In this document: one piece after another, positions 24,463 through 33,867 of the stretch
Layout: every line of letters starts with the position of its first letter
Numbering within the stretch: position 1 is the stretch's first letter
Source of the DNA: Oscillospiraceae bacterium
GTDB taxonomy: Bacteria; Bacillota; Clostridia; Oscillospirales; Acutalibacteraceae
DNA length: 34,620 nt
Assembly (NCBI GenBank): GCA_015065965.1
Contig: SVPH01000027.1
Coordinates: forward strand, 1 to 34,620
Direction: 5' to 3'
Made by a program: the position numbers and the translations under genes
The notes under the pieces: model-generated
What the model saw: the letters and a program-made list of their open reading frames with translations, nothing else
Told to the model about the DNA's origin: nothing
Databases searched by the model: none

Positions 24463-25197
24463 TTAGTAATGTATTTTATTCAAATATAACCCGTGGGCAG
24501 GTGCGGTATAACCCGCCGCCGAACGGTTTCTTGAAAGAATTATCTGTTCAATTGAGTCTGCAGGAATTTTCTTCCTTGCTATATCTATAAGAGTTCCCGT
24601 CATTATGCGCACCATATTATAAAGGAATCCGTCTGCCTCAACTTTGAATATTACCATATCTCCCTCACGCTCAACGCATGCATTCATAACCGTTCTTTGA
24701 GTATCCTCAACGCTGCTGCCTGCAGCACAGAAAGAATCAAAATAATGAGTACCTATGAATGCCCTTGCCTGCTCGGAAAGAAATTTTTCATCCAAAGGAT
24801 ATTTATAATGGAGCGAATAATTATAAAAGAACGGGTTTTTGTTTGGCGAGTTCCATATTTTATAAATATATTCTTTTGACTTACAGTCATACCTTGCATG
24901 AAAATCAAAATCAACTTCACGGCAATCAATTGCAGAAATATCACGGGGCAAAACCGCATTTAGTGCACCAACAAGTTTCCGGCAGTCTATAACGCTCTCA
25001 GTACGGACATTGCAGCAATACATATTCGCATGAACACCTGCATCTGTCCTTGAACAACCGATAATATTATCACGCTTTGAACATATATGCTCAAGCGCAT
25101 CCTGCAAGGTCTGCTGAACTGTGACTGCATTTTCCTGAACCTGCCAGCCGTGATAATCTGTACCGTCAAATGAAATAGTCAAAAGCAAATTACGCAT
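24463..25197 (-). CDS. truA: tRNA pseudouridine(38-40) synthase TruA
   Basis: 244 aa. It converts uridines 38-40 of the tRNA anticodon arm to pseudouridine. The N-terminal strand LTISFDGTDYHGWQ and the catalytic loop GCSRTDAGVHA (Asp at residue 52) identify TruA, and FLYNMVRIMTGTL is the C-terminal family motif. A TTG at 25200 would add one residue, but the ATG at 25197 shares one base with the ecfT stop (TGATG), the usual coupled arrangement, and is preferred. Placement straight after ecfT matches the conserved ecfA1-ecfA2-ecfT-truA order of many Firmicutes. Confidence 0.95.
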   Translation of the reverse strand: MRNLLLTISFDGTDYHGWQVQENAVTVQQTLQDALEHICSKRDNIIGCSRTDAGVHANMYCCNVRTESVIDCRKLVGALNAVLPRDISAIDCREVDFDFHARYDCKSKEYIYKIWNSPNKNPFFYNYSLHYKYPLDEKFLSEQARAFIGTHYFDSFCAAGSSVEDTQRTVMNACVEREGDMVIFKVEADGFLYNMVRIMTGTLIDIARKKIPADSIEQIILSRNRSAAGYTAPAHGLYLNKIHY

Positions 25198-26012
25198 CAA
25201 ATAACCGCCTCAAAGAAATGATTTAAAACTATAACGCCAACCGTAACTGCAACGCAGAATAACAGCGCTGCAAAATCCCTGAAACCGAGTTTCATCTGTT
25301 TCATTCTTGTTCTGCCTTCGCCACCCGTATAGCAACGGCAGGTCATCGCAAACGCAAGTTCATATGCACGCCTGAACGATGAAACCATAAGGGGAATAAA
25401 AATCGGCACAAGCGCCTTTGCTCTCTGAACAAGACCTCCGCTTTCAAGGTCTGCGCCTCTCGCCTTCTGTGCATTCATAATTCGCTCGATTTCCTCAATG
25501 AGTGTGGGAATGAATCTGAGCGCAAGAGTCATCATCATTGCAAGCGTATGCACCTTGATTTTAAAAATCTTAAGCGGAGAAAGTATTCTCTCAAGAGCAT
25601 CGGTAAGCATTGTCGGCGTTGTTGTGTATGTCAGAAGTGAACTGATAACAACAAGGCTTACAATTCTTATCATGGTGAAAACTGCCGTGTTAACGCCTTT
25701 TTCCGTTATCGCAATTCCCCAGCGTTCAAAATAGACATCGCCGCCTTCTGTGTAAAGAATATTAAGCACAGCCGTAAAAACAAGTATTATTACAATTGGT
25801 TTAAGACTCTTTAAAATCATCTTTGGCGGCACTGATGATATCGCCGCGGCAACAACTGCCGTAAGCGCAATCAAACCGAGTGAAAAGAAACTTTTGCAAA
25901 GGAAAATAACAACTATAAGCCAAAAAGTTATGATAAGTTTCATCCTAGGGTCAAGTCTGTGAAGAACAGATTTGCCGGGATAATACTGACCGATTGTGAT
26001 ATCTCTTATCAT
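25197..26012 (-). CDS. ecfT: ECF transporter transmembrane subunit EcfT
   Basis: 271 aa with five to six membrane helices. It forms the shared energy-coupling module with EcfA1 and EcfA2, into which vitamin- or metal-specific S components plug; no S component is encoded here. The N-terminal HRLDPRMKL and the first coupling motif ARG (184-186 in AQKARGADLE) are present. The second coupling motif reads CRCY (225-228 in MTCRCYTGGEGRTRM) rather than the textbook ARGY, with arginine retained. The start overlaps the ecfA2 stop by 4 nt (ATGA), and its stop overlaps the truA start. Confidence 0.94.
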   Translation of the reverse strand: MIRDITIGQYYPGKSVLHRLDPRMKLIITFWLIVVIFLCKSFFSLGLIALTAVVAAAISSVPPKMILKSLKPIVIILVFTAVLNILYTEGGDVYFERWGIAITEKGVNTAVFTMIRIVSLVVISSLLTYTTTPTMLTDALERILSPLKIFKIKVHTLAMMMTLALRFIPTLIEEIERIMNAQKARGADLESGGLVQRAKALVPIFIPLMVSSFRRAYELAFAMTCRCYTGGEGRTRMKQMKLGFRDFAALLFCVAVTVGVIVLNHFFEAVI

Positions 26013-26875
26013 CTTGCAGACCTCCTTTCGATGAGGCTGCGGAGAATTTTTTCGCCCTGCTCAACGGTATAAACATTTGCAGGCACATCAATTCCCTTTG
26101 CACGGAGTTTTGCAAATATCTCTGTGATTTCGGGGACATTGAGCCCCATTGAGCGGAGTTCGTTCCCTCTTGAATAAACCTCATCAACGCTTCCCTGCAT
26201 TGCAACGGAGGAATTATTCATAACAACTATTCTGTCAGCCATACCCGCAATATCTTCCATGCTGTGTGAAACGATAATCACGGTGCTGCCTGTCTGTTTT
26301 CTGTAATTCTTAATAAGTTCCACAAGATCTTTTCTGCCTTTTGGGTCAAGACCTGCGGCAGGTTCGTCAAAAATAAGAACCTGAGGCTCCATTGACATAA
26401 CGCCTGCTATGGCAACACGCCTTTTTTCACCGCCTGAAAGGTCAAACGGAGATTTGTTGAGATGTTCGGGTTTGACACCCGTAAATTCAGCCGCTCTGAG
26501 CACTCTCTCTTTGATTTCTGCCTCCGAAAGTTTCATATTCTTAGGGCCGAAAGCAATATCTCTGTAGACCGTTTCTTCAAAGAGTTGATATTCGGGATAC
26601 TGAAAACAAAGACCTACCTTAAAGCGTGACTGCCTCAATGTTTCCTTGTCTTTCCAGATATCCACGCCGTCAACAAGCACCTTGCCGCTGTCAGGCTTCA
26701 AAAGACCGTTAAAATGAGAGATAAGTGTGCTTTTGCCCGAACCCGTGTGGCCGATAATGCCCACGAGTTCACCTTTTTCTATCTGCAGATTAACATCGTT
26801 TATTGCGGCAACCTGCTGAACAGTGCCTTTTGAATAATAATGGGTAAGGTTTACCGTTTCAATTGCGTAACTCAT
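26009..26875 (-). CDS. ecfA2: ECF transporter ATPase EcfA2
   Basis: 288 aa ABC ATPase: Walker A GHTGSGKST 42-50, Q-loop CFQYPEYQLFEETVYRDIAFG starting near 90, signature LSGGE 146-150, Walker B LIFDEP 167-172. The Q-loop form FQYPEYQLFEETV is typical of the EcfA2 (CbiO2) paralogue. It couples ATP hydrolysis to vitamin or micronutrient uptake as a heterodimer with EcfA1. The start overlaps the ecfA1 stop by 4 nt. Confidence 0.94.
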   Translation of the reverse strand: MSYAIETVNLTHYYSKGTVQQVAAINDVNLQIEKGELVGIIGHTGSGKSTLISHFNGLLKPDSGKVLVDGVDIWKDKETLRQSRFKVGLCFQYPEYQLFEETVYRDIAFGPKNMKLSEAEIKERVLRAAEFTGVKPEHLNKSPFDLSGGEKRRVAIAGVMSMEPQVLIFDEPAAGLDPKGRKDLVELIKNYRKQTGSTVIIVSHSMEDIAGMADRIVVMNNSSVAMQGSVDEVYSRGNELRSMGLNVPEITEIFAKLRAKGIDVPANVYTVEQGEKILRSLIERRSAR

Positions 26876-27723
26876 ACGGCACCTCCCAGCAGACGGGCAA
26901 TTTCGTCAACGCATTCGTCAACATCAAGCACGCATTCTTTTATTCCGAGGTCATGGCAGATTTCGGTTGACTGCGGAACATCAAGACCGCAGGAACGCAG
27001 TTTTTCAACCTGAGAGAAAACTTCTTTGGGCGTTCCGTCCATAACCATTCTGCCGCTGTCAATAACAACAACTCTGTCTGCCTGCACAGCCTCATCCATA
27101 AAATGGGTAACAAGAACAACTGTTATTCCCATTTCTCTGTTAAGACGCTTTATGGTTTGCATTACTTCATCTCTGCCCATCGGGTCAAGCATAGCGGTAG
27201 GCTCGTCAAGCACAATGCACTCAGTCTGCATGGCAATAACACCTGCAATTGCAACTCTCTGCTTCTGACCGCCGGAAAGTTTATGAGGCTCTCTGTGGCG
27301 GAAATCATACATATTGACGCACTTAAGTGCATCGTCAACCCTTTTTCTGATTTCAGCAGGCTCAATTCCTAAGTTTTCAGGGCCGAAAGCAACATCATCC
27401 TCAACAATCGTTGCAACAATCTGATTATCGGGATTCTGAAAAACCATGCCGACTATGCGGCGCACCTCGTCAGCCTTTTCCTCTGTATCGGGAACAATGC
27501 CTTTAACTGAAACCTTTCCCTTTGTAGGTTCAAGGATAGCGTTGCAGAGTTTCGCAAAAGTGCTTTTGCCAGAACCGTTGTGACCGAGCACGGCAACAAA
27601 CTCGCCCTTGTTGATCGAAAGGCTCACATCAGTGAGCGCAGGATATGCCTGCACTGCCGACTCATCGTCATCCGCATCATATATAAATGTAACATTATCA
27701 AATTCAATAATTTTTTCGCTCAT
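26872..27723 (-). CDS. ecfA1: ECF transporter ATPase EcfA1
   Basis: 283 aa ABC ATPase: Walker A GHNGSGKST 47-55, Q-loop FQNPDNQIVATIVEDDVAFG starting near 95, signature LSGGQ 149-153, Walker B IVLDEP 170-175. The FQNPDNQ form marks the EcfA1 (CbiO1) paralogue. The longest frame opens at a TTG at 27738 that lies ahead of the ribosome site AAGGATG; ATG 27723 is the proper start. It lies 26 nt after the small Zn-ribbon membrane protein gene. Confidence 0.93.
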   Translation of the reverse strand: MSEKIIEFDNVTFIYDADDDESAVQAYPALTDVSLSINKGEFVAVLGHNGSGKSTFAKLCNAILEPTKGKVSVKGIVPDTEEKADEVRRIVGMVFQNPDNQIVATIVEDDVAFGPENLGIEPAEIRKRVDDALKCVNMYDFRHREPHKLSGGQKQRVAIAGVIAMQTECIVLDEPTAMLDPMGRDEVMQTIKRLNREMGITVVLVTHFMDEAVQADRVVVIDSGRMVMDGTPKEVFSQVEKLRSCGLDVPQSTEICHDLGIKECVLDVDECVDEIARLLGGAV

Positions 27724-27749
27724 CGTAACATCCTTCAACTAAGTTGAAT

Positions 27750-28133
27750 TTAAGGCAATTCCCTGCCGCATTCTGCGCAAAAACTGAAATCACTTTCTGC
27801 CTTTGCACCGCAATAGGGGCAGTATCTGCCTTTTTTATTATGCTCGGGAATCTCGGTTTTCTCATTATTGCCGAAATGTTCATCCCATGGGTCAGATTCT
27901 TCGTTTTCATCGGTTATATCATATTCTGAATAACGGTTTTTGCCTGTAGCATTTTTAAAGTTGTAAATTGCATTAAAAACCGCAATCCCTATAAATATCA
28001 ATCCGAAAAGAGCAAAAAATCCGCCGCCGCTTGAAGCAACCAAAATTGTCCACAACAAGCCGAAAAGACCCATTGCAATGCTCATTATTCCGCCCATAAA
28101 AGACGGACCTCTTCCGCGTTTTACGCTTTTCAT
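27750..28133 (-). CDS. Small membrane protein with C-terminal zinc ribbon, unknown function
   Basis: 127 aa. The basic N-terminus (MKSVKRGRGP) is followed by two adjacent membrane helices (about 13-33, GGIMSIAMGLFGLLWTILVA, and about 37-57, GGFFALFGLIFIGIAVFNAIY). An acidic linker (ITDENEESDPWDEHFG) leads to a C-terminal zinc ribbon, CPYCG ... CAECG, with cysteines 105, 108, 119 and 122. I do not recognise a named family. ATG 28133 shares one base with the stop of the methyltransferase gene and has GAAGGG upstream; the longer frame from 28157 lies inside that gene. Its position before the ECF operon may be incidental. Confidence 0.8.
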   Translation of the reverse strand: MKSVKRGRGPSFMGGIMSIAMGLFGLLWTILVASSGGGFFALFGLIFIGIAVFNAIYNFKNATGKNRYSEYDITDENEESDPWDEHFGNNEKTEIPEHNKKGRYCPYCGAKAESDFSFCAECGRELP

Positions 28134-29011
28134 TATTTTACACCCTTCCCAAGCCATATTGCGCTTGCACCGCAGGGCAAAACTCTGCCGGGCTTTGATG
28201 AAACGGGGATGCCGATTTCGTCGCTGCTTGTTGAACCGCCGAACTGCTTCTGAACGGTTTCACCGAGAATATATTCCATAACACTCGGCGAAAGACCGGT
28301 TGTATATGAATTTATCAGCACCATAAGAGAATCTTCATAAAGAAGTTGCGAGCAAAGTTCAACAAAGCCGTAAACCTCGTTTTCAAGTTTCCAAACTTCG
28401 CCGCCAGGTCCTCTGCCGTATGACGGAGGATCCATAATGATGATATCGTATTTATTGCCTCTTCTTATTTCACGCTGAACAAACTTTATACAGTCATCAA
28501 CAAGCCATCTGACGGGAGCATCGGTGAGTCTGCAAGCCGCAGCATTCTCTTTTGCCCAAAGGGTCATGCCCTTTGAAGCGTCAACATGCGTTACGCTTGC
28601 GCCTGCACTCAGCGCCGCAACGGTTGCACCGCCCGTATATGCAAAAAGATTGAGCACTTTAACGGGTCTGCCTGCGTTTTTGATTATATCGGCAGTCATC
28701 TTCCAGTTTACAGCCTGCTCAGGGAAAAGACCTGTGTGCTTAAAACCCATTGTTTTTATGTTGAACTTAAGTTCATCAAGACTTATCTGCCACACATCAG
28801 GCATTTTTTTGCATATTCGCCAACTGCCGCCGCCCGTATTTGAGCGGTTATATATTGCATGAGGATTGAACCAGAGGGGATTTTCCTTCGGCGTTTTCCA
28901 GATAACCTGAGGGTCAGGGCGCACAAGAATAATATCGCCCCATCTTTCAAGTCTTTCACCGTCAGAACAATCTATAAGTTCATAGTCAATCCAATTATCC
29001 GCTTTTCTCAT
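28133..29011 (-). CDS. Class I SAM-dependent methyltransferase, RlmI/RlmK-like
   Basis: 292 aa. The N-terminal half (about 1-110) is a substrate-binding region containing a conserved-looking ELKFNIKTMGFKHTGLFPEQ. The C-terminal half is a Rossmann methyltransferase: SAM motif I NLFAYTGGAT (121-130), acidic motif II near HVDASKG, and the catalytic-region DPPSYGRG (194-201). This combination is typical of the COG1092 family of 23S rRNA m5C/m2G methyltransferases, but the N-terminal PUA domain of RlmI is absent, so the exact target base is uncertain. It starts 3 nt before the ruvB stop region (gap of 3 nt) and is translationally linked to the next gene. Confidence 0.85.
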   Translation of the reverse strand: MRKADNWIDYELIDCSDGERLERWGDIILVRPDPQVIWKTPKENPLWFNPHAIYNRSNTGGGSWRICKKMPDVWQISLDELKFNIKTMGFKHTGLFPEQAVNWKMTADIIKNAGRPVKVLNLFAYTGGATVAALSAGASVTHVDASKGMTLWAKENAAACRLTDAPVRWLVDDCIKFVQREIRRGNKYDIIIMDPPSYGRGPGGEVWKLENEVYGFVELCSQLLYEDSLMVLINSYTTGLSPSVMEYILGETVQKQFGGSTSSDEIGIPVSSKPGRVLPCGASAIWLGKGVK

Positions 29012-29014
29012 ATA

Positions 29015-30046
29015 TTACACATCCAATCTCTGCTGGCCGGGCATCGTCATACCGAGATGCGCATAGCCTGCAGGAGTAACCATTCTGCCTCTTGGAGTAC
29101 GGCTGAGGAAACCGACCTGCATCAGATACGGTTCGTAAACATCTTCTATGGTAACGGCTTCTTCGCCAACTGCTGCCGCAATTGTTTCAAGACCGACAGG
29201 TCCGCCGTTATAGTTCTTTATCATTGTTTTGAGAATCAGTCTGTCAATGGAGTCAAGACCAAGTTCATCAATTTCCATTCTGTCAAGCGCAAGCGATGAT
29301 GCCTCTTTTGTGATTTCTCCTTCACACATAACCTGAGCAAAATCGCGTGCTCTTTTAAGCAATCTGTTTGCAATTCTGGGCGTTCCCCTTGAGCGTGATG
29401 CAATTTCAAGCGCACCGTCGGAATCAATATCTATGCCGAGAATACCTGCGCTGCGGTTTACAATACTTGAAAGTTGCTCGGGAGTATAAAGTTCAAGGCG
29501 AAGAACAACGCCGAAACGGTCACGCAAAGGTGCGCTTAACTGACCCGCTCTTGTTGTTGCGCCGACAAGGGTGAATTTGTGCAAATCCAAACGGATTGAA
29601 CGTGCAGAAGGACCTTTGCCGATGATGATATCAAGCACATTATCCTCCATTGCAGGGTAAAGCACTTCTTCAACCGCTCTTGAAAGACGGTGGATTTCAT
29701 CAATAAAAAGCACATCGCCTTCGTTAAGATTTGTGAGCAGAGCCGCCAAATCGCCCGGCTTTTCAATCGCAGGGCCGCTTGTTACCCTGAAATTAACGCC
29801 CATCTCGTTTGCAATAATGCCTGCGAGCGTTGTTTTGCCCAGACCCGGAGGTCCGTAAAGCAAAACGTGGTCAAGCGGTTCGTTTCTGCGGCGTGCCGCC
29901 TCGATATATATTGAAAGATTTTCCTTAACCTTATCCTGTCCTATATATTCACCCAGAACCTTGGGACGGAGTGAAACTTCTATATCGTTATCTTCCGAGG
30001 AGGAAAATTCGGGAGCAACAATTCTGTTTTCAAAATCAAAATCCAT
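29015..30046 (-). CDS. ruvB: Holliday junction branch migration ATPase RuvB
   Basis: 343 aa AAA+ motor. Walker A GPPGLGKT 65-72, Walker [11 protein letters not shown] near 111-120, sensor [18 protein letters not shown], and the winged-helix C-terminus ending [13 protein letters not shown]. It drives branch migration on RuvA-bound junctions. The length is standard. The gap to ruvA is 15 nt and the start at 30046 has AGGAGG upstream. The order ruvC-ruvA-ruvB is the complete resolvasome set. Confidence 0.97.
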   Translation of the reverse strand: MDFDFENRIVAPEFSSSEDNDIEVSLRPKVLGEYIGQDKVKENLSIYIEAARRRNEPLDHVLLYGPPGLGKTTLAGIIANEMGVNFRVTSGPAIEKPGDLAALLTNLNEGDVLFIDEIHRLSRAVEEVLYPAMEDNVLDIIIGKGPSARSIRLDLHKFTLVGATTRAGQLSAPLRDRFGVVLRLELYTPEQLSSIVNRSAGILGIDIDSDGALEIASRSRGTPRIANRLLKRARDFAQVMCEGEITKEASSLALDRMEIDELGLDSIDRLILKTMIKNYNGGPVGLETIAAAVGEEAVTIEDVYEPYLMQVGFLSRTPRGRMVTPAGYAHLGMTMPGQQRLDV

Positions 30047-30061
30047 GATAATCCTCCTGCT

Positions 30062-30670
30062 TTATATGTTCTTTGCAAGTTGTTTAAGTGCCTGCTTAAT
30101 CATTTCTTCTGTTGAAAGGTTGCCGTCAAGCCTGCCGACCGCTATGCTTGCCTCGGATTTGCTGTAACCGAGCATGACGAGGGCATTAACCGCATCCTCG
30201 CCTGCGTAACTGACGGTTGCTTTCTGCACCGCTGCAATGTTGCCGAGTGTTTCGGAACTTGTTGCAAAGGAATCGAGTTTACCTTTAAGTTCGAGTACCA
30301 CTCTCTGAGCAATTTTAGGGCCCACACCCTGTGCTGCCGTTATCGCCTTGACATCACCGCCTGCAACACTGACCGCAAGCATATCCGGTGTAAGTTGTGA
30401 AAGAATTGCAAGAGCGGCTTTAGGGCCAACACCGGAAACACTTGTAAGCATTTTAAAGCAATCGAGTTCGTTCTTATCGGCGAACCCAAAAAGGTCAAGT
30501 GCATCCTCACGCACATTAAGATGTGTAAAAAGAGTCTGCACCTCGCCAATCGGAGCACATTTTCTGAGTGTATTATTAGTTGTAAAAAGTCTGAACGCAA
30601 CGCCGCCGCAATCAAGCGCAACGCTGTTTTCATCAAAAAATACAACTGTACCTGTTAAACTGTAGAACAT
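30062..30670 (-). CDS. ruvA: Holliday junction DNA-binding protein RuvA
   Basis: 202 aa. N-terminal OB-fold (SLTGTVVFFDENSVALDCGGVAF), two helix-hairpin-helix motifs in the middle domain (VSGVGPKAALAIL and AQGVGPKIAQRVV), and the C-terminal RuvB-contacting domain (DAVNALVMLGYSKSEA). It forms the tetramer that holds the four-way junction. Gap of 27 nt after ruvC. Confidence 0.96.
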   Translation of the reverse strand: MFYSLTGTVVFFDENSVALDCGGVAFRLFTTNNTLRKCAPIGEVQTLFTHLNVREDALDLFGFADKNELDCFKMLTSVSGVGPKAALAILSQLTPDMLAVSVAGGDVKAITAAQGVGPKIAQRVVLELKGKLDSFATSSETLGNIAAVQKATVSYAGEDAVNALVMLGYSKSEASIAVGRLDGNLSTEEMIKQALKQLAKNI

Positions 30671-30697
30671 AGACTAACTCCTTTGCGGATGAATCCG

Positions 30698-31195
30698 TTA
30701 ATAGCGGTTCAATGAACCTATAAGCGAGCCTGCGCAGTGGCAGTGACAGATCGCCATTGCCAAGGCATCGGCAGCATCGTCGGGTCTCGGGATTTTTTCA
30801 AGATTGAGCATAATCCTTGTCATTTCCTGAACCTGTTTTTTCTCCGCTCTGCCGTAGCCGACAACGCTTTGCTTCACCTGAAGCGGTGTATATTCATAAA
30901 TCGGCATTTTTGCCTTCTGCGCCGCAAGCACAAGAGTTCCCCTTGCCTGAGCAACATCAATAGCCGTTTTCTGGTTAGTGTTAAAAAACAGTTTTTCAAT
31001 TGCCATTGCCTCGGGTTTATATTTTGAAATAAGCATGCATGCGCAGTCATAAATGCGTTCAAGTCTTTCATTGAAAGGGGTGTGTGCCTCGGTGGTTATT
31101 GCACCGTAGTCAAGCACTTTAAAATGGTTGCTCTGATATTCAATAACACCGTAACCGACTATTGCATAGCCGGGGTCAATTCCCAAAACTATCAT
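30698..31195 (-). CDS. ruvC: Crossover junction endonuclease RuvC
   Basis: 165 aa RNase H-fold resolvase. The four acidic metal ligands can be placed at D7 (GIDPGYAIVGYG), E67 (AIEKLFF), D140 and D143 (PDDAADALA). The start ATG 31195 overlaps the der stop by 4 nt (ATGA). The C-terminus has an HCHC stretch of no known meaning. Confidence 0.96.
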   Translation of the reverse strand: MIVLGIDPGYAIVGYGVIEYQSNHFKVLDYGAITTEAHTPFNERLERIYDCACMLISKYKPEAMAIEKLFFNTNQKTAIDVAQARGTLVLAAQKAKMPIYEYTPLQVKQSVVGYGRAEKKQVQEMTRIMLNLEKIPRPDDAADALAMAICHCHCAGSLIGSLNRY

Positions 31196-32517
31196 TTCTT
31201 GTTTGACTCTCTTTCACGCACTACCATTCTTGTGGGTGTGCCTTCCAAACCGAAAATTTCTCTTATCTGATTATCAAGATAGCGCTGATAACTGTAATGG
31301 AAAAGTTCTGCGTTATTGACAAAGCATACGAATGTAGGCGGTCTTGTTGATGCTTGAGTCATGTAATAAATTTTCAAACGCTTACCTTTATCCGAAGGCG
31401 GTTGAACTCTTGCCGTTGCATCCGCCAGAACATCGTTGAGTTTACCTGTTGAAATACGCATTGCATTCTGTGTATCAACAAATTTTATAAGTTCAAACAG
31501 ACGGTCAAGCCTGATTTTTTCCTTAGCGGAAATAAAGATAATGGGTGCATATGACATGAACGAGAAATCTTTCATCAGTTGCTTTCTCATACTGTCCATT
31601 GTTTTGCCGTCTTTTTCAACAGCATCCCACTTATTTACTGCTATGATGCAGCCTTTGCCCATTTCGTGAGCAATACCTGCAACCTTTGAATCCTGCTCGG
31701 TAAAGCCCTCGGTTGCGTCAATCATGATAACGCACACCTGCGCTCTTTCAACAGCCATCCTTGCTCTGATAACAGAATATTTTTCTATCTGGTCATAAAC
31801 ACGGCTCTTGCGGCGAAGACCTGCAGTATCAATAAAAACAAACTTGCCGTGTTCATTTTCGACTATCGAATCCGTAGCATCTCTTGTTGTGCCTGCGATA
31901 TCGGAAACAATCATTCTGTCCTCACCGAGAACAGCATTGACAAGCGAAGATTTGCCTGCGTTGGGTTTGCCGATAACGGCAACCTTTATTGCATCTTCCT
32001 CCTCTTCTTCATTACTTTCATCGGGAAGGTATTTAAGCACCTCGTCAAGCAAATCACCCGTACCCATACCATGAACAGATGAAACGGGAATGGGATCACC
32101 AAGACCAAGGTTATAGAATTCATAGAAATCAGGAGGAAGTTCGCCCGGAGTATCACATTTGTTAACGCAAAGAACAACAGGCTTGCCGCTCTTCTGAAGC
32201 ATTGCTGCAACTTCACTGTCAGTTGCAACAACACCTGAACGGATATCCGTAACAAGGATTATTACATTTGCGCTGTCTATGGCAAGTTGCGCCTGCCTTC
32301 TCATTTGTTTGAGAATAACATCATCCGAATAAGGCTCAATACCGCCCGTATCAATAAGCATAAAATGCCTGTTGAGCCATTCGCATTCACCGTAAATTCT
32401 GTCCCTTGTAACGCCGGGAGTATCGTCTACAATGGAAAGCCTTGCTCCTACAAGTTTGTTGAAAAGTGTTGATTTGCCGACATTCGGTCTGCCGACTATA
32501 GCCACTACACTTGACAT
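31192..32517 (-). CDS. der: Ribosome biogenesis GTPase Der (EngA)
   Basis: 441 aa with the diagnostic tandem GTPase domains: first G1 GRPNVGKS 9-16, DTGG 56-59, NKCD 119-122; second G1 GKPNAGKS 183-190 followed by DTAG and NKWD; then the C-terminal KH-like domain. An acidic linker (NEEEEEDA) joins the G domains. It acts in 50S subunit assembly. The ATG at 32517 directly abuts the stop of the DUF512 gene, with GGAGGG inside that gene's last codons. DUF512-der adjacency is common in Clostridia. Confidence 0.97.
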   Translation of the reverse strand: MSSVVAIVGRPNVGKSTLFNKLVGARLSIVDDTPGVTRDRIYGECEWLNRHFMLIDTGGIEPYSDDVILKQMRRQAQLAIDSANVIILVTDIRSGVVATDSEVAAMLQKSGKPVVLCVNKCDTPGELPPDFYEFYNLGLGDPIPVSSVHGMGTGDLLDEVLKYLPDESNEEEEEDAIKVAVIGKPNAGKSSLVNAVLGEDRMIVSDIAGTTRDATDSIVENEHGKFVFIDTAGLRRKSRVYDQIEKYSVIRARMAVERAQVCVIMIDATEGFTEQDSKVAGIAHEMGKGCIIAVNKWDAVEKDGKTMDSMRKQLMKDFSFMSYAPIIFISAKEKIRLDRLFELIKFVDTQNAMRISTGKLNDVLADATARVQPPSDKGKRLKIYYMTQASTRPPTFVCFVNNAELFHYSYQRYLDNQIREIFGLEGTPTRMVVRERESNKK

Positions 32518-33825
32518 TTATATCCCTCCTGTCAATGCGGAAAGCAAATCTGCTCCGCTGCTGCCGTTTTGTGTAATCTTTATTCCTAATTTTTCAGAAA
32601 GTCCCTCAACCGTCATATCATCAAGGAACATGTCGCCCTCGCTGCGCAGGCAGTTCGGCGGAATTATAAGTTCCTCGCCAAGGTCAAGCCCTTTAACGGC
32701 ATCCAGAATATCGGTGCCGCAAATAAGACCCGAAACGGTTATCATGCTGCCAAGCAGTCTGTTTTTAACTGCAATCACCTGCACGGAAAGCCCTTTGATT
32801 TTATTCTGAACCATATTAACAAGTTCACAAATGAGCGGATATGCCGCTTCACCTGTTACAACAGTTATTTTTCGGTTGAGTTCTGTCACTTTGATTTCTC
32901 GCAGTGCATCTTCAAATTCCGATTTAAGCAGTGCCCACATTCCTACGCCGTTTTCAAGTTGAGGAAAATCATTATAGTATTCCGCATTGGGCATCTGTCT
33001 TTTCGCTTTCAGATAAAACTCATCAGCCGCATATGCAATAACCGCACCGTTTTCTTTTTCAAAACGTTTGTTGAAATTATCAATTATATCAATAACTTCT
33101 CCTGCCGTTTTTTCACTGTACGGCTCAATCGGATAAAGACCCTCTCTGTGGTCTGAAAGCCCTACGGGAACAGCGGCAATACTCTGCGCTGCAGGATAAA
33201 GTTTTGCAAGTTCATTAAGGCTGTATTCAAGTTCCGCTCCGTCATTAATCGACGGACAAAGCACAAGTTGAGTATTAAGCGAAATGCCCGCATCCGCAAA
33301 TTTCTGCAGGTATTTAAGCGATTCTCCCGCCTTGGGATTTGCCATCATTTTAACCCTCAGTTCAGGGTTCATGGTCTGAACCGAAACATTTACAGGGCTT
33401 ATATGCATTTTTATAATTCGCTCTGCCTCAGCATCAGTAAGATTTGTAAGCGTAATATAATTGCCGAAAAGGAAAGAAAGCCTTGAATCGTCATCTTTGA
33501 AGTAAAGGCTCTTCCTCAACCCTTTGGGAAGTTGGTCAATAAAGCAAAATATGCATTTGTTTTTGCAACTTCTCTGCTTGTCCATAAGATAGGTTTCAAA
33601 CTCAAGTCCGATATCGTCAAACTCGTCCTTTTTTATCATCACGAATTTATATTTACCCTGAGAAGTTCTGAGTGCAAGCAGCAGCTTTGTTTCATTGATA
33701 TAAAAACGGTAATCTAGAACATCATTAATCTCGTTTCCGTTGATGCTTATAAGACTGTCCCCTGCGCATATTTTCTTTTTTGCGGCGATACTGCCGTTAT
33801 CAATTCCGCTGATTTTTACTGCCAT
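32518..33825 (-). CDS. DUF512 family radical SAM / PDZ protein
   Basis: 435 aa. The N-terminal PDZ-like segment (about 1-60, GSIAAKKKICAGDSLISINGNEI) is followed by a radical-SAM-type cysteine motif C87-xxx-C91-xx-C94 (CKNKCIFCFIDQLPKGLR), a TIM-barrel-like core (NVSVQTMNPELRVKMM, GISLNTQLVLCPSINDG) and the C-terminal DUF512 domain. It probably binds a [4Fe-4S] cluster; substrate and reaction are unknown for the family. The longest frame starts at a TTG at 33840, ahead of the ribosome site AGGTGA; ATG 33825 is the real start. It is the first gene of the long minus-strand cluster. Confidence 0.9.
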   Translation of the reverse strand: MAVKISGIDNGSIAAKKKICAGDSLISINGNEINDVLDYRFYINETKLLLALRTSQGKYKFVMIKKDEFDDIGLEFETYLMDKQRSCKNKCIFCFIDQLPKGLRKSLYFKDDDSRLSFLFGNYITLTNLTDAEAERIIKMHISPVNVSVQTMNPELRVKMMANPKAGESLKYLQKFADAGISLNTQLVLCPSINDGAELEYSLNELAKLYPAAQSIAAVPVGLSDHREGLYPIEPYSEKTAGEVIDIIDNFNKRFEKENGAVIAYAADEFYLKAKRQMPNAEYYNDFPQLENGVGMWALLKSEFEDALREIKVTELNRKITVVTGEAAYPLICELVNMVQNKIKGLSVQVIAVKNRLLGSMITVSGLICGTDILDAVKGLDLGEELIIPPNCLRSEGDMFLDDMTVEGLSEKLGIKITQNGSSGADLLSALTGGI

Positions 33826-33867
33826 GCTCTCACCTGCCAATACTACCCTATTTTATGATTACAGTAC

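Noticed and set aside
25195-25236. Possible frameshift at the ecfT-truA junction
   Set aside because: The TGATG overlap is ordinary translational coupling and both proteins are complete.
30348-30665. Plus-strand 105-codon frame opposite ruvA
   Set aside because: Antisense shadow of a conserved gene; no start signals.
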